From: JAVDCA01 sp035764045
GTDB lineage: Bacteria; Pseudomonadota; Alphaproteobacteria; Rhizobiales; Xanthobacteraceae
DNA length: 18,514 nt
Reading direction: 5' to 3'
Assembly: GCA_035764045.1 (NCBI GenBank)
Contig: DASTZX010000439.1
Location: 1 to 18,514, forward strand
The first letter of the stretch is position 1, and every line of letters begins with the position of its first letter. Positions 6,136 through 18,166 of this stretch are shown here, piece after piece. The notes under the pieces were generated by a model that was not told the DNA's origin, ran no database searches, and worked only from the letters and a program-made list of their open reading frames with translations. Both the position numbers and the translations under genes were made by a program.

Positions 6136-7719
6136 ATGGCACGCGCGACATCGGGGCGGGCATTCGCCCGGCCTCTGGGCCTCCTGTTGGGCGCGCTTCT
6201 CATGACGCTCGCCGAGGGCGCGGCCGTTCTCGCGCTGATGGCGAGCGTGAGCGCTCCGGCAGCGGCGCAGGTGGTGTTCGACGACCGTTTCCCGTTCCTG
6301 GAGCAGCGCCAGCGCCGGTCCTATTCAGGCGGCGGCAATGACAGCCGCCAGGGCGGAGGGAGCGAGAGCAATGCCAAGGCGCCGCCTCCGGCGCGCAAGA
6401 GCGATTCGGCCCCGCTCACCTCGGTGGTGGTGCTCGGCGATTCGATGGCCGACTGGCTGGCCTACGGACTGGAGCAGGCCGCCGCCGAGTCGCCCGACAT
6501 CGGCATCCTGCGCCGGCCCCGGACCTATTCGGGCCTGATCCGCATCGAGCTCAAGCACGATCCGCGCGGCGAGTATCCGGATTGGCCGCAGACCGTGCGC
6601 GAGGTGCTCAATGCGGACAAGGCCGACTTCGTCGTGATGATGATCGGTCTCAATGACCGCCGCTCGATCCGGGAAAAGGCGCCCGCGAAGCCCGGCGCCG
6701 CGGCGGGCGCGGCTCAGCCTGCGCCCGCGCGGCAGCCGGAGGACGCGGAGCGCGACAGCGCGGCCGACGAGCCGCCGGCGCCACCGGAGTCGGAGCCCGA
6801 GCCCACGGTCCCCGGGACGGTCAGCTACGAATTCCGCTCCGACAAGTGGACCGAGCTCTACATCAAGCGCATCGACGAGACGATCGCGTCGCTCAAGGCG
6901 AAGAACGTGCCGGTGTTCTGGGTCGGCCTGCCGCCGGTGCGCAGCCCGAAGGTCTCCGCCGATCTGAGCTATCTCAATGATCTCTATCGCAGCCGCGCCG
7001 AAAAAGCGGGGATCACCTATATCGACACCTGGGACGGATTCGTCGACGAGTCGGGGCGTTTCGTGATGCAGGGACCCGATTTCGAGGGACAGATCCGGCG
7101 GCTGCGCTCGGCTGACGGCGTGCACTTCACCCAGGCGGGCGCGCGCAAGCTCGCCCATTACGTCGAGCGCGAGATCCAGCGCTCGCTGATGACGCGGACG
7201 ACGCCGGTTGCGCTGCCGGCGACCGATGAGCCGCCCTCGCAGGCGCCGGCCGTCCGCTCCGGGCCGACCCCGCGTCCGCTCGCCGGGCCGGTGATGCCGC
7301 TGACCACCCCGTCGGAGGCCGACGAGCTGCTCGGCGGGACGAGCGCTCATCAGACCGCAAGCGATGCGATCGCCTCGCGCGTGCTGGTGCGCGGGGAGGC
7401 AACGCATGTGCCGGCGGGACGCGCCGACGACTTCGCCTGGCCGCGCCGCGGCGTGGCGCCGCTCGGGACCGACCCGGTTGTCGCGACCACCACGACGCCG
7501 ATGACGCCGATGCAGGGCGAGCAGCAGCATGCGCCTGCGGCGGCGGCAGCGGTCGGGCCGCCCAAGCCCACGCCTCCGTCGCGCGGCGGCGCGCCGACAC
7601 GTCAGGCCGGTTCGCGGCCGTCCCAGAGAGAACAGCAGCAGCAGGCGCGCAGCGAGCAGCGCCGCAGCATCTTCCCGTCCGCGCGGCCGTTCTTCTTCCC
7701 GTTCTTCGGCGGGCGATGA
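6136..7719 (+). CDS. Secreted SGNH/GDSL-type hydrolase, DUF459 family
   Basis: This 527-residue protein has an N-terminal signal or anchor segment with hydrophobic core LGLLLGALLMTLAEG and probable cleavage near APAAAQ (about residue 45). The SGNH domain spans about 90-350. Block I GDSMADW carries Ser103, block III GLNDR carries Asn173, and block V DGVHFT carries Asp327 and His330, so the hydrolase residues look complete. DUF459 has no settled function; esterase or deacetylase action on an envelope polymer is plausible. A Pro/Ala/acidic insert (about 182-227) splits the domain between blocks III and V. About 175 residues of low-complexity Pro/Thr/Gln/Arg tail end in PFFFPFF. The frame is open from ATG 6058 (553 aa), but a perfect EcfG promoter lies inside that extension, so I prefer ATG 6136. 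GTG 6115 is another option; no candidate has a strong ribosome site. Confidence 0.9.
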   Translation: MARATSGRAFARPLGLLLGALLMTLAEGAAVLALMASVSAPAAAQVVFDDRFPFLEQRQRRSYSGGGNDSRQGGGSESNAKAPPPARKSDSAPLTSVVVLGDSMADWLAYGLEQAAAESPDIGILRRPRTYSGLIRIELKHDPRGEYPDWPQTVREVLNADKADFVVMMIGLNDRRSIREKAPAKPGAAAGAAQPAPARQPEDAERDSAADEPPAPPESEPEPTVPGTVSYEFRSDKWTELYIKRIDETIASLKAKNVPVFWVGLPPVRSPKVSADLSYLNDLYRSRAEKAGITYIDTWDGFVDESGRFVMQGPDFEGQIRRLRSADGVHFTQAGARKLAHYVEREIQRSLMTRTTPVALPATDEPPSQAPAVRSGPTPRPLAGPVMPLTTPSEADELLGGTSAHQTASDAIASRVLVRGEATHVPAGRADDFAWPRRGVAPLGTDPVVATTTTPMTPMQGEQQHAPAAAAAVGPPKPTPPSRGGAPTRQAGSRPSQREQQQQARSEQRRSIFPSARPFFFPFFGGR

Positions 7720-7740
7720 CGCCGATCACCTGATCCGGCA

Positions 7741-9096
7741 CTACCCCACGAGCGCGATCAGTTCGCGTACGTCCGCACATTTCTCCAGCGACCAAACGAG
7801 CTCGCTTGCCCGGCAAGCACGCTCCTTGCCGATCGCGGGCGTCGCATTGGCGAGGAATTTTGCCTCTATTGCCGTGTCGCTCATTGGATTGCCGGTGGTG
7901 CCGCTCGCATGCGCGACGTGGACCTCGTGGCGAGCGCCGCCCGCGAGCACTTCGGCATGCGCCTCGTCCTTGCCCAGCGTCTCGTCTGCGACGGCGCGCA
8001 CCTTTCGGCGCAGCGCCGCCACCGTGGGGTCGGCGGCACGCGCGTCCGAATATTGCGCGATTCCGGCAGCGCCGTCGACGAGCGCCACCGCGGCGGAATG
8101 GCGGAAGCTGAACTTCGACTGCAGTCCGCTGGACGGCTCGACCACGCCGGTGATCGACAGCACCAGCGGATGCACCCGCAGCCCGATCTCGTTCACTGCC
8201 GCCGGATCGATCCGCTCGCGCGCCCGCAGCGCAATGACCGCATCGATCAGCGGATGCAGCACCACCCCGCACGCATAGGGTTTGTGTCCGTTCGTTTCGA
8301 TCAGCCAGCTCTCGCCGAGTCCGGCCGTCAGTTGCTCGGGCGCCGCGACGTCGCTGTAGATGCGCGCGAAGCCACGCTTGCCCTCGACGATCTCCTGGCT
8401 GCTGTCGAAGCCGCGCTCGGCCAGCAGCGCGGCCAGCACGCCGTTGGCGGCCGCCTTGCCGGCATGGAACGACTTGCACATCGTGCCGCGGTTCTGCTGC
8501 ATGCCGCCCGCCTGCGTTGCCGCGATGCCGAGCGCGTAGGTGAGCCGCTGCGCGTCGAGGCCCACGAGCCGGCCGCCGGCCACGCCGGCCGCAATAGAGC
8601 CGAGTGTGCCGGTGAGATGCCAGCCGCCCTTGTGATGGCCGGGCGCGGTGCGGCCGCTGCGCACGCCCGCCTCGAAACCCACCGCATAGGCGAGCATCAG
8701 CTCGGCGCCGCTCACCGGCGTGCGCTCGGCGAGCGCGAGCAGCGCGGCGAGCACCGGCGACGACGTGTGCAGCACCACTCCTCCCATGTGCGTGTCGTCG
8801 AAGTCGAGCAGGTGGCCCATCTGCCCGTTGGCGAGCGGCGCGTCGATGAGGCCCAGCTTGACGCCGCGCCCCAGCACGGTCGCCTGCGGCCGTCCGCCGG
8901 TCTCGGCGAGCACGTCGAGGAGCGTCGTGACCGTCGGATGGCGGCACGCCGCGAGCGCGCAGCCGATCCAGTCGAGCACGCCGCGCCGCGCCGCGTGGCG
9001 GGCGGCAGGCGTAAGATCTCCAAACTCCGCAGCCCCGAGATGTGCGCACAGCGTTTTGGTGAGCGTCACCGCGTCGGTCGAGAGATTCTGGTCCAT
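7741..9096 (-). CDS. MmgE/PrpD family protein
   Basis: MmgE/PrpD proteins include 2-methylcitrate dehydratase and cis-aconitate decarboxylase; most members act on small carboxylic acids but have unknown substrates. The 451-residue protein shows the family landmarks: DWIGCALA near residue 42, DFDDTHMGG (98-106), GHHKGGWHLTGT (153-164), MCKSFHAGKAAANG (206-219) and HKPYACGVVLHPL (271-283). Length is normal. The start is the ATG just after the stop of the binding-protein gene (13 nt gap), with no good ribosome site, which suggests translational coupling. The frame is open further upstream into the end of that gene. No prpB, prpC or acnD is nearby, so a methylcitrate-cycle role is not supported. 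Pairing with a Bug-type receptor suggests catabolism of an imported organic acid, which is inference. It converges on the DUF459 gene, 21 bp apart. Confidence 0.93.
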   Translation of the reverse strand: MDQNLSTDAVTLTKTLCAHLGAAEFGDLTPAARHAARRGVLDWIGCALAACRHPTVTTLLDVLAETGGRPQATVLGRGVKLGLIDAPLANGQMGHLLDFDDTHMGGVVLHTSSPVLAALLALAERTPVSGAELMLAYAVGFEAGVRSGRTAPGHHKGGWHLTGTLGSIAAGVAGGRLVGLDAQRLTYALGIAATQAGGMQQNRGTMCKSFHAGKAAANGVLAALLAERGFDSSQEIVEGKRGFARIYSDVAAPEQLTAGLGESWLIETNGHKPYACGVVLHPLIDAVIALRARERIDPAAVNEIGLRVHPLVLSITGVVEPSSGLQSKFSFRHSAAVALVDGAAGIAQYSDARAADPTVAALRRKVRAVADETLGKDEAHAEVLAGGARHEVHVAHASGTTGNPMSDTAIEAKFLANATPAIGKERACRASELVWSLEKCADVRELIALVG

Positions 9097-9109
9097 CGCG
9101 GGCCGCGGC

Positions 9110-10090
9110 TCACTGCGGCTTGATGCCGGCATCACGGATGATCTTGGTCCAGCGCACGACATCGGCCTTGATCCGCGCGCTGGCCTCCTCGGGCGAGCCG
9201 CCCACTGGCTCGAAGCCGAGCCCGTTGTATTTCGCGATCAGGTCCGGCGCCTGGAGCAACCGGTTAGTCACGCTGTTGAGCTTGGCGATCACGTCCGCCG
9301 GCGTGCCGGCCGGCGCCGCAAGCCCGTACCAGCCGACCACGTCGAAGCCGGCAAGCGATTCCGCCACCGTCGGCAACTCGGGCACGAGCGCCGACCGTTT
9401 CGGCGAAGTCACCGCCAGCGCGCGGATTTTTCCCGCACGGGCGAGCGGCAGGATGTCGGTGGTGGGACCGAACATCATCGGGATCTGGCCGCCAATCAGG
9501 TCGGTGAGGGCTGGCGCGGCACCCTTGTAGGGCACGTGCATGATGTCGACGCCGGCGATGCGCGCGAAGAATTCGCCCGCCAGGTGGATCGACGTGCCGA
9601 TCCCGGCCGACCCGTAGCTCAGCTTGCCGGGATGGCTCTTCGCATAGGCGATCAACTCGGCGACCGACTTGATCGGTATGTCGTTGTTGACCGCCAGCAC
9701 GTAGGAGCCCGAGACCGCGGTGATGATGCCGGCGAAATCCCTACCGGGATCGAACGGTAGATTGGCGTGCAGCCCGGGCATGTAGGTCAGGCCGCTGTGG
9801 TCGAGCAGCAGCGTATAACCGTCCGGCGTCGCTTTCGCCGCCTCATTCATGCCGACGAGTCCGCCTCCGCCAGGGCGGTTGTAGATGACGAGGGGCTGTC
9901 CGAGGCCATCGCCGACCGGGCCGGCAAGGACGCGCGCCACGGTGTCCAATGCGCCGCCGGGCGCATACGGCACGATCACGCGTATCGGCCGTGCCGGGTA
10001 ATCGGCCGCCATCGCAGCGGGGACTGCCGCGCTCAGAATCAATCCGAGCGATCCAATCAAGGTCGATGAATGGCGCCAATTCAGCTGCAT
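9110..10090 (-). CDS. Bug/TctC family tripartite tricarboxylate transporter substrate-binding protein
   Basis: This 326-residue periplasmic solute-binding protein has a signal peptide (MQLNWRHSS, then a hydrophobic SLGLILSAAV core) with cleavage near AMA-ADYP (about residue 26). The mature chain begins YPARPIRVIVPYAPGGALD, the hallmark of the Bug family. NRPGGGGLVGMNEAA, TPDGYTLLL, SYGSAGIGTS and MHVPYKGAAPALTDLIGGQ follow in the usual order. The family binds carboxylates and a wide range of other small molecules; the ligand cannot be read from sequence. The ATG is preceded by an excellent GGGAGGAA (10094-10101 on the complement). The frame is open 31 codons further, but that part is unlike a signal peptide. 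No TctA or TctB membrane partners are in the window, so it is an orphan receptor, as is common for Bug proteins. It is the first gene of a unit with the MmgE/PrpD gene. Confidence 0.95.
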   Translation of the reverse strand: MQLNWRHSSTLIGSLGLILSAAVPAAMAADYPARPIRVIVPYAPGGALDTVARVLAGPVGDGLGQPLVIYNRPGGGGLVGMNEAAKATPDGYTLLLDHSGLTYMPGLHANLPFDPGRDFAGIITAVSGSYVLAVNNDIPIKSVAELIAYAKSHPGKLSYGSAGIGTSIHLAGEFFARIAGVDIMHVPYKGAAPALTDLIGGQIPMMFGPTTDILPLARAGKIRALAVTSPKRSALVPELPTVAESLAGFDVVGWYGLAAPAGTPADVIAKLNSVTNRLLQAPDLIAKYNGLGFEPVGGSPEEASARIKADVVRWTKIIRDAGIKPQ

Positions 10091-10179
10091 GGCTTCCTCC
10101 CGTGATGCAGAGGCGAAGCAATCTCGCGCTACGTGCTCGTCCGTTTGCGGATCGAGATTCCTTCGGCGGGAGTTTCTGC

Positions 10180-11598
10180 TCACCTTGGCAGCAGCGTCGA
10201 ACCCATCAAGAACTTGTCGACGGCGTGCGCGGCCTGCCGGCCCTCGCGAATGGCCCAGACGACGAGCGACTGGCCGCGGCGCATGTCGCCGCAGGCGAAC
10301 ACCTTGGCGAGCGAGCTCTTGTAGCTCTCGGTGTCGGCCTTGACGTTGCCGCGCTGGTCGAGGGCGAGGCCGAGGGACTTGATCATGCCCTCGTGCACCG
10401 GATGGACGAAGCCCATGGCGAGCAGCACCAGCTCGGCATCGAGCTCGAATTCCGTGCCGGGCTTCGCCTTGAACTTGTCGTCGACGTGCACGCAGTGGAG
10501 CTTCTTGACTGCGCCGTTCTCGCCGCTGAACTTCTGGGTCAGCACCGAGAACTCACGCAGCGCGCCCTCCTCGTGGCTCGATGAGGTGCGCAGCTTGAGC
10601 GGCCAGTCCGGCCAGGTCAGCAGCTTGTTCTCCTTCTCGGGCGGCATCGGCATGATCTCGAAATTGGTCACCGAGAGCGCGCCCTGACGGATCGAGGTGC
10701 CGATGCAGTCGGACCCGGTGTCGCCGCCTCCGATCACCACCACGTGCTTGCCGTTGGCGAGGATCGGCTCGGCGTCGCCGGCAGGCTCGCCCGACACGCG
10801 CCGGTTCTGCTGCGGCAGGAAGTCCATCGCGAAATGGATGCCCTTGAGATCGCGGCCGGGGATCGGCAGGTCGCGGCCGGCTTCGGCGCCGCCCGCCAGC
10901 ACGACCGCCTCGTGCTCGGCGACGAGCTTCTCGGCCGCGACGCCCACGCCGACATGAACGCCGCAATGGAAGGTCACGCCTTCGCCCTGCATCTGCGCGA
11001 CCCGGCGGTCGATGTAGTGCTTCTCCATCTTGAAGTCCGGGATCCCGTAGCGCAGCAGGCCGCCGGGCTTGGCGAGCTTCTCGTAGACATGCACGTCATG
11101 GCCGGCGCGCGCGAGCTGCTGCGCGCAGGCGAGGCCGGCCGGACCGGAGCCGATGATCGCGACGCGCTTGCCGGTCTTCTGCGCCGGAGGCTGCGGCTCG
11201 ATCCAGCCTTCCGCATAGGCGCGGTCGGCGATCGCGCATTCGATGGTCTTGATGGTGACGGGATTGTCCTCGAGGTTGAGCGTGCAGGCGGCCTCGCACG
11301 GCGCCGGGCAGATGCGGCCGGTCACCTCGGGGAAGTTGTTGGTCGAGTGCAGGTTGCGCGCGGCGGTCTTCCAGTCGCCGGCGTAGACGAGATCGTTCCA
11401 GTCCGGGATCTGATTGTTCACCGGGCAGCCGGTGTGACAATACGGAATGCCGCAATTCATGCAGCGCGCCGCCTGATCACGCGTCTCCTTCTCGCTGAGG
11501 GGAAGGACGAACTCGTTCCAATGGCGCACGCGCTCGTCGACCGGCGCATAGTCGCGGTCGACGCGGTCGAATTCGAGAAAGCCGGTAATCTTACCCAC
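10180..11598 (-). CDS. gltD: Glutamate synthase [NADPH] small subunit
   Basis: GltD supplies electrons from NADPH through FAD and 4Fe-4S clusters to the GltB subunit. The 472-residue protein has the N-terminal cysteine motifs CMNCGIPYCHTGC (Cys46, 49, 54, 58) and CPAPCEAAC (Cys97, 101, 105). It also has a first Rossmann motif GSGPAG (150-155) for FAD, a second GGGDTG (290-295) for NADPH, and the closing ACGDMRRGQSLVVWAIREG. The start is a GTG at 11598-11596, giving MGKITGFLEF as in relatives. No closer ATG exists; in-frame ATGs further upstream would add residues unlike the family. The ribosome site is weak. It lies downstream of gltB on the same strand with 136 bp between them (11599-11734), where I see no gene or clear terminator. 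The next gene, 89 bp downstream, is the Bug receptor. Confidence 0.97.
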   Translation of the reverse strand: MGKITGFLEFDRVDRDYAPVDERVRHWNEFVLPLSEKETRDQAARCMNCGIPYCHTGCPVNNQIPDWNDLVYAGDWKTAARNLHSTNNFPEVTGRICPAPCEAACTLNLEDNPVTIKTIECAIADRAYAEGWIEPQPPAQKTGKRVAIIGSGPAGLACAQQLARAGHDVHVYEKLAKPGGLLRYGIPDFKMEKHYIDRRVAQMQGEGVTFHCGVHVGVGVAAEKLVAEHEAVVLAGGAEAGRDLPIPGRDLKGIHFAMDFLPQQNRRVSGEPAGDAEPILANGKHVVVIGGGDTGSDCIGTSIRQGALSVTNFEIMPMPPEKENKLLTWPDWPLKLRTSSSHEEGALREFSVLTQKFSGENGAVKKLHCVHVDDKFKAKPGTEFELDAELVLLAMGFVHPVHEGMIKSLGLALDQRGNVKADTESYKSSLAKVFACGDMRRGQSLVVWAIREGRQAAHAVDKFLMGSTLLPR

Positions 11599-11734
11599 TG
11601 ATCGCAAGCCCCAGTCGCATGTCCACCGTTGCGCACGACCGCGCATCGGCCGCTGCCGCGCGAGCGCCGGCGCCGACTGCAAGGCAGCAGTCAGCGCGTC
11701 GGCGACAATTCCAGAGAACCGCCCGCATCCGACG

Positions 11735-16474
<4,740 letters not shown>

Positions 16475-16713
16475 CTCCGTCCTCGCCTCGCGCCGCGGCA
16501 TGCTTGCCGGCTGGCGCACCTGCCTCGCGCGCGGTACCTGAGCGGCGCCGCGATGCGAGGCAAACCATGTCGTGCCGGGCAGCCGTGCCGCCGTTCTGGC
16601 CTTACAGCGTGGCCGCTCGTTTCGGCGCCCCACATGCGACCCAGCATCCTCGCCGCATTCCCGCGCGCCGATCAGCGGGAATGGCTTGCGGCCGGTCGCG
16701 GGCCGCCCGTATG

Positions 16714-16730
16714 GGACAGCAATGCTGTCC
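16714..16730. promoter_or_regulatory. 17-bp inverted repeat (operator-like) upstream of gltB
   Basis: GGACAGCA-A-TGCTGTCC: two perfect 8-bp arms around one central base. It begins where transcription from the sigma-54-like site at 16741-16756 would start, so it would overlap +1 to about +17 of the gltB transcript. It could be a repressor operator, or a 5' RNA hairpin with a very short loop. Confidence 0.5.
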
Positions 16731-16740
16731 TAACTCACCT

Positions 16741-16756
16741 TGCCAAAATCTTGCCA
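16741..16756 (-). promoter_or_regulatory. Predicted sigma-54 (RpoN) promoter of gltB
   Basis: On the minus strand this reads TGGCAAGATTTTGGCA, which keeps the obligatory GG-N10-GC spacing and agrees with 14 of the 16 positions of TGGCACGRNNNTTGCW (counting the three N). Transcription would begin near 16730, giving a leader of about 255 nt to the gltB ATG, which is long. An alternative reading is that the match comes from a direct repeat, CTTGCCA at 16739-16745 and 16750-16756, spaced 11 bp, which could itself be a binding site. Confidence 0.42.
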
Positions 16757-16815
16757 CGGAAACAAGGGTTCGCCACGCCTGAATCGCATTTTACGGGGCT
16801 TTTGTTGCCGCGGTC

Positions 16816-16827
16816 TGGGTTAACCCA
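16816..16827. promoter_or_regulatory. 12-bp perfect palindrome, possible activator site
   Basis: TGGGTTAACCCA is a perfect palindrome in the gltB/aldolase divergent region. It sits roughly 85-100 bp upstream of the predicted gltB start and about 160 bp upstream of the aldolase ATG, a position suitable for an enhancer or repressor site. It does not fit the NtrC consensus, so the factor is unknown. Confidence 0.38.
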
Positions 16828-16986
16828 CCAAGAGGAACACGGACGGCGTACAGGTGCAACGCCGTTCTGCGCCGGAGGTGCCGTTCTGGCGCTCGCGGAG
16901 GCGGTTCCGGGGCCGGATTCGGCGCTTCGGGGTGTGCATCCACCGGAGCGGTAGCTTGATCAGCGTGCCGGGAACCAGGAGGCGGC

Positions 16987-18039
16987 ATGGACTTCGCGAG
17001 CGACAATGCGGCAGGCGTCGCGCCAGCCGTTCTCGAGGCCATCCTGGGGGCCAATCCGGGCTTTGCGCTCGGCTATGGCAATGACGATCTCACGCGCGCG
17101 CTCGAGCGCCGGATGAGTGCGCTGTTCGAGTGCGAGCTCGCCGTCTTCCTGGTCGCGACCGGAACCGCCGCCAATGCGTTGGCGCTCGCCCATCTCACGC
17201 CGCCCTGGGGCGGCGTGCTCTGCCACGCCGAGGCGCACATCGCGATCGACGAATGCGGCGCGCCGGAATTCTTCGGCGGCGGGATCAAGCTGATCGGCCT
17301 GCCCGGCGCCGGCGCCAAGCTGAGCCCCGCGACACTCTCGGCGGCGATCGCACGCCACAGCGGGCACCGCCCGCATGCCGTGCAGGCCAGGGCACTGTCG
17401 CTCAGCCAGGTGACCGAAGCCGGAACCGTGTACACGGTCGAGGAGATCCGCGCGCTGGCCACAATGGCCCACGCGAGCGGACTGTCGGTGCACATGGACG
17501 GGGCGCGTTTCGCCAATGCGCTTGCGCGCCTCGGCGCAAGCCCGGCCGCGATGTCCTGGCAGGCCGGCGTCGATGCGCTGTCGTTCGGTGCCACGAAGGG
17601 CGGGGCGCTCGCCGCCGAAGCGGTCGTGATCTTCGACCCGAAGGCGGCCGATGCCATGCACGAGCGGCGCAAGCGGGGCGGGCATCTCGTCTCCAAGCAC
17701 CGTTTCCTGGCGGCGCAGTTCGCCGCATTTCTCGCCGACGACAACTGGCTTGCCTGGGCAAGCCACGCCAACCGCATGGCGGCGCGGCTTGCGCACGGAC
17801 TCGCGGCGCACCGGCTCGCGCCGGTCTGGCCGGTCGAAGCCAATCTGGTCTTCGTCGTGCTGCCGGCCGCCACCGATGCGCGCCTGCGGGCGGCGGGCGC
17901 GCGCTATTACGCCCGCGCGAGCCAAAGCCTGCCCGACGGGATCGCGATCCAGGACGGCGACGTGCTGGCCCGCCTCGTCACCTCGTTCGCCACCACCGAG
18001 GCCGAGATCGAGCGTTTCGTCACCGTCGCGGCCGGCTGA
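16987..18039 (+). CDS. Low-specificity L-threonine aldolase (beta-eliminating lyase family)
   Basis: This PLP enzyme of fold type I should split L-threonine or L-allo-threonine into glycine and acetaldehyde. The 350-residue protein begins MDFASDNAAGVAP, as in the Pseudomonas-type low-specificity aldolases. HIAIDECGAPEFFGGG and LSLSQVTEAGTVYT are characteristic. HMDGAR holds Asp171, expected to contact the PLP ring nitrogen, and SFGATKGG holds Lys204, the PLP Schiff-base lysine. Length is normal and the active site looks intact. AGGAGG (16977-16982) precedes the ATG by 4 nt. It is transcribed away from gltB, so both amino-acid genes share the upstream region; co-regulation is possible but unproven. 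Related beta-eliminating enzymes (phenylserine aldolase, for example) share these motifs, so exact specificity is uncertain. Confidence 0.94.
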   Translation: MDFASDNAAGVAPAVLEAILGANPGFALGYGNDDLTRALERRMSALFECELAVFLVATGTAANALALAHLTPPWGGVLCHAEAHIAIDECGAPEFFGGGIKLIGLPGAGAKLSPATLSAAIARHSGHRPHAVQARALSLSQVTEAGTVYTVEEIRALATMAHASGLSVHMDGARFANALARLGASPAAMSWQAGVDALSFGATKGGALAAEAVVIFDPKAADAMHERRKRGGHLVSKHRFLAAQFAAFLADDNWLAWASHANRMAARLAHGLAAHRLAPVWPVEANLVFVVLPAATDARLRAAGARYYARASQSLPDGIAIQDGDVLARLVTSFATTEAEIERFVTVAAG

Positions 18040-18043
18040 TGCC

Positions 18044-18064
18044 GCGCCGCGGCCCCAGCGGCGC
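18044..18064 (+). terminator. Possible terminator hairpin after the threonine aldolase gene
   Basis: GCGCCGC (18044-18050) and GCGGCGC (18058-18064) form a 7-bp GC stem with a 7-nt loop, starting 5 bp after the aldolase stop. There is no T-run after it, so intrinsic termination is uncertain in this GC-rich genome. Confidence 0.3.
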
Positions 18065-18166
18065 CGCATTCGGACGGTGTGATGGGGAGGGATGACAGCA
18101 CGCGCCAGCCGGTCGTCGCGATGCGAGATGTCGCATGACCGGCCGCGCCATGGAGGGGAGCTCATC

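Larger units (their letters stand above)
16475..16986. other. 512-bp divergent regulatory region between gltB and the threonine aldolase gene
   Basis: I see no gene here: small open frames exist but have arginine/proline-rich, shadow-like composition and no ribosome sites. The middle part (about 16730-16830) is less GC-rich than its flanks. It holds a sigma-54-like promoter, a 17-bp inverted repeat and a 12-bp palindrome, listed separately. The aldolase ribosome site AGGAGG is at 16977-16982. I could not assign a clear sigma-70 promoter to either gene. Confidence 0.6.

Noticed and set aside
9097..9162. Upstream starts for the MmgE/PrpD gene inside the Bug coding region
   Set aside because: They have no ribosome site and no family-like residues; ATG at 9096 right after the Bug stop fits coupling.
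10091..10183. N-terminal extension of the Bug receptor
   Set aside because: It would hide the signal peptide behind 31 charged residues, and the inner ATG has a strong GGGAGGAA site.
16475..16633. 53-residue extension of GltB
   Set aside because: Its composition is Arg/Ala-rich and unlike the family, and the ATG at 16474 has a ribosome site.
16834..16866. GGAAC and CGTT upstream of the threonine aldolase gene
   Set aside because: The spacing is 24 nt, outside the 16-17 nt needed.
18121..18136. ATGCGA-GATG-TCGCAT hairpin before the PepSY-like gene
   Set aside because: The 6-bp stem without T-run or other context is not distinguishable from chance.
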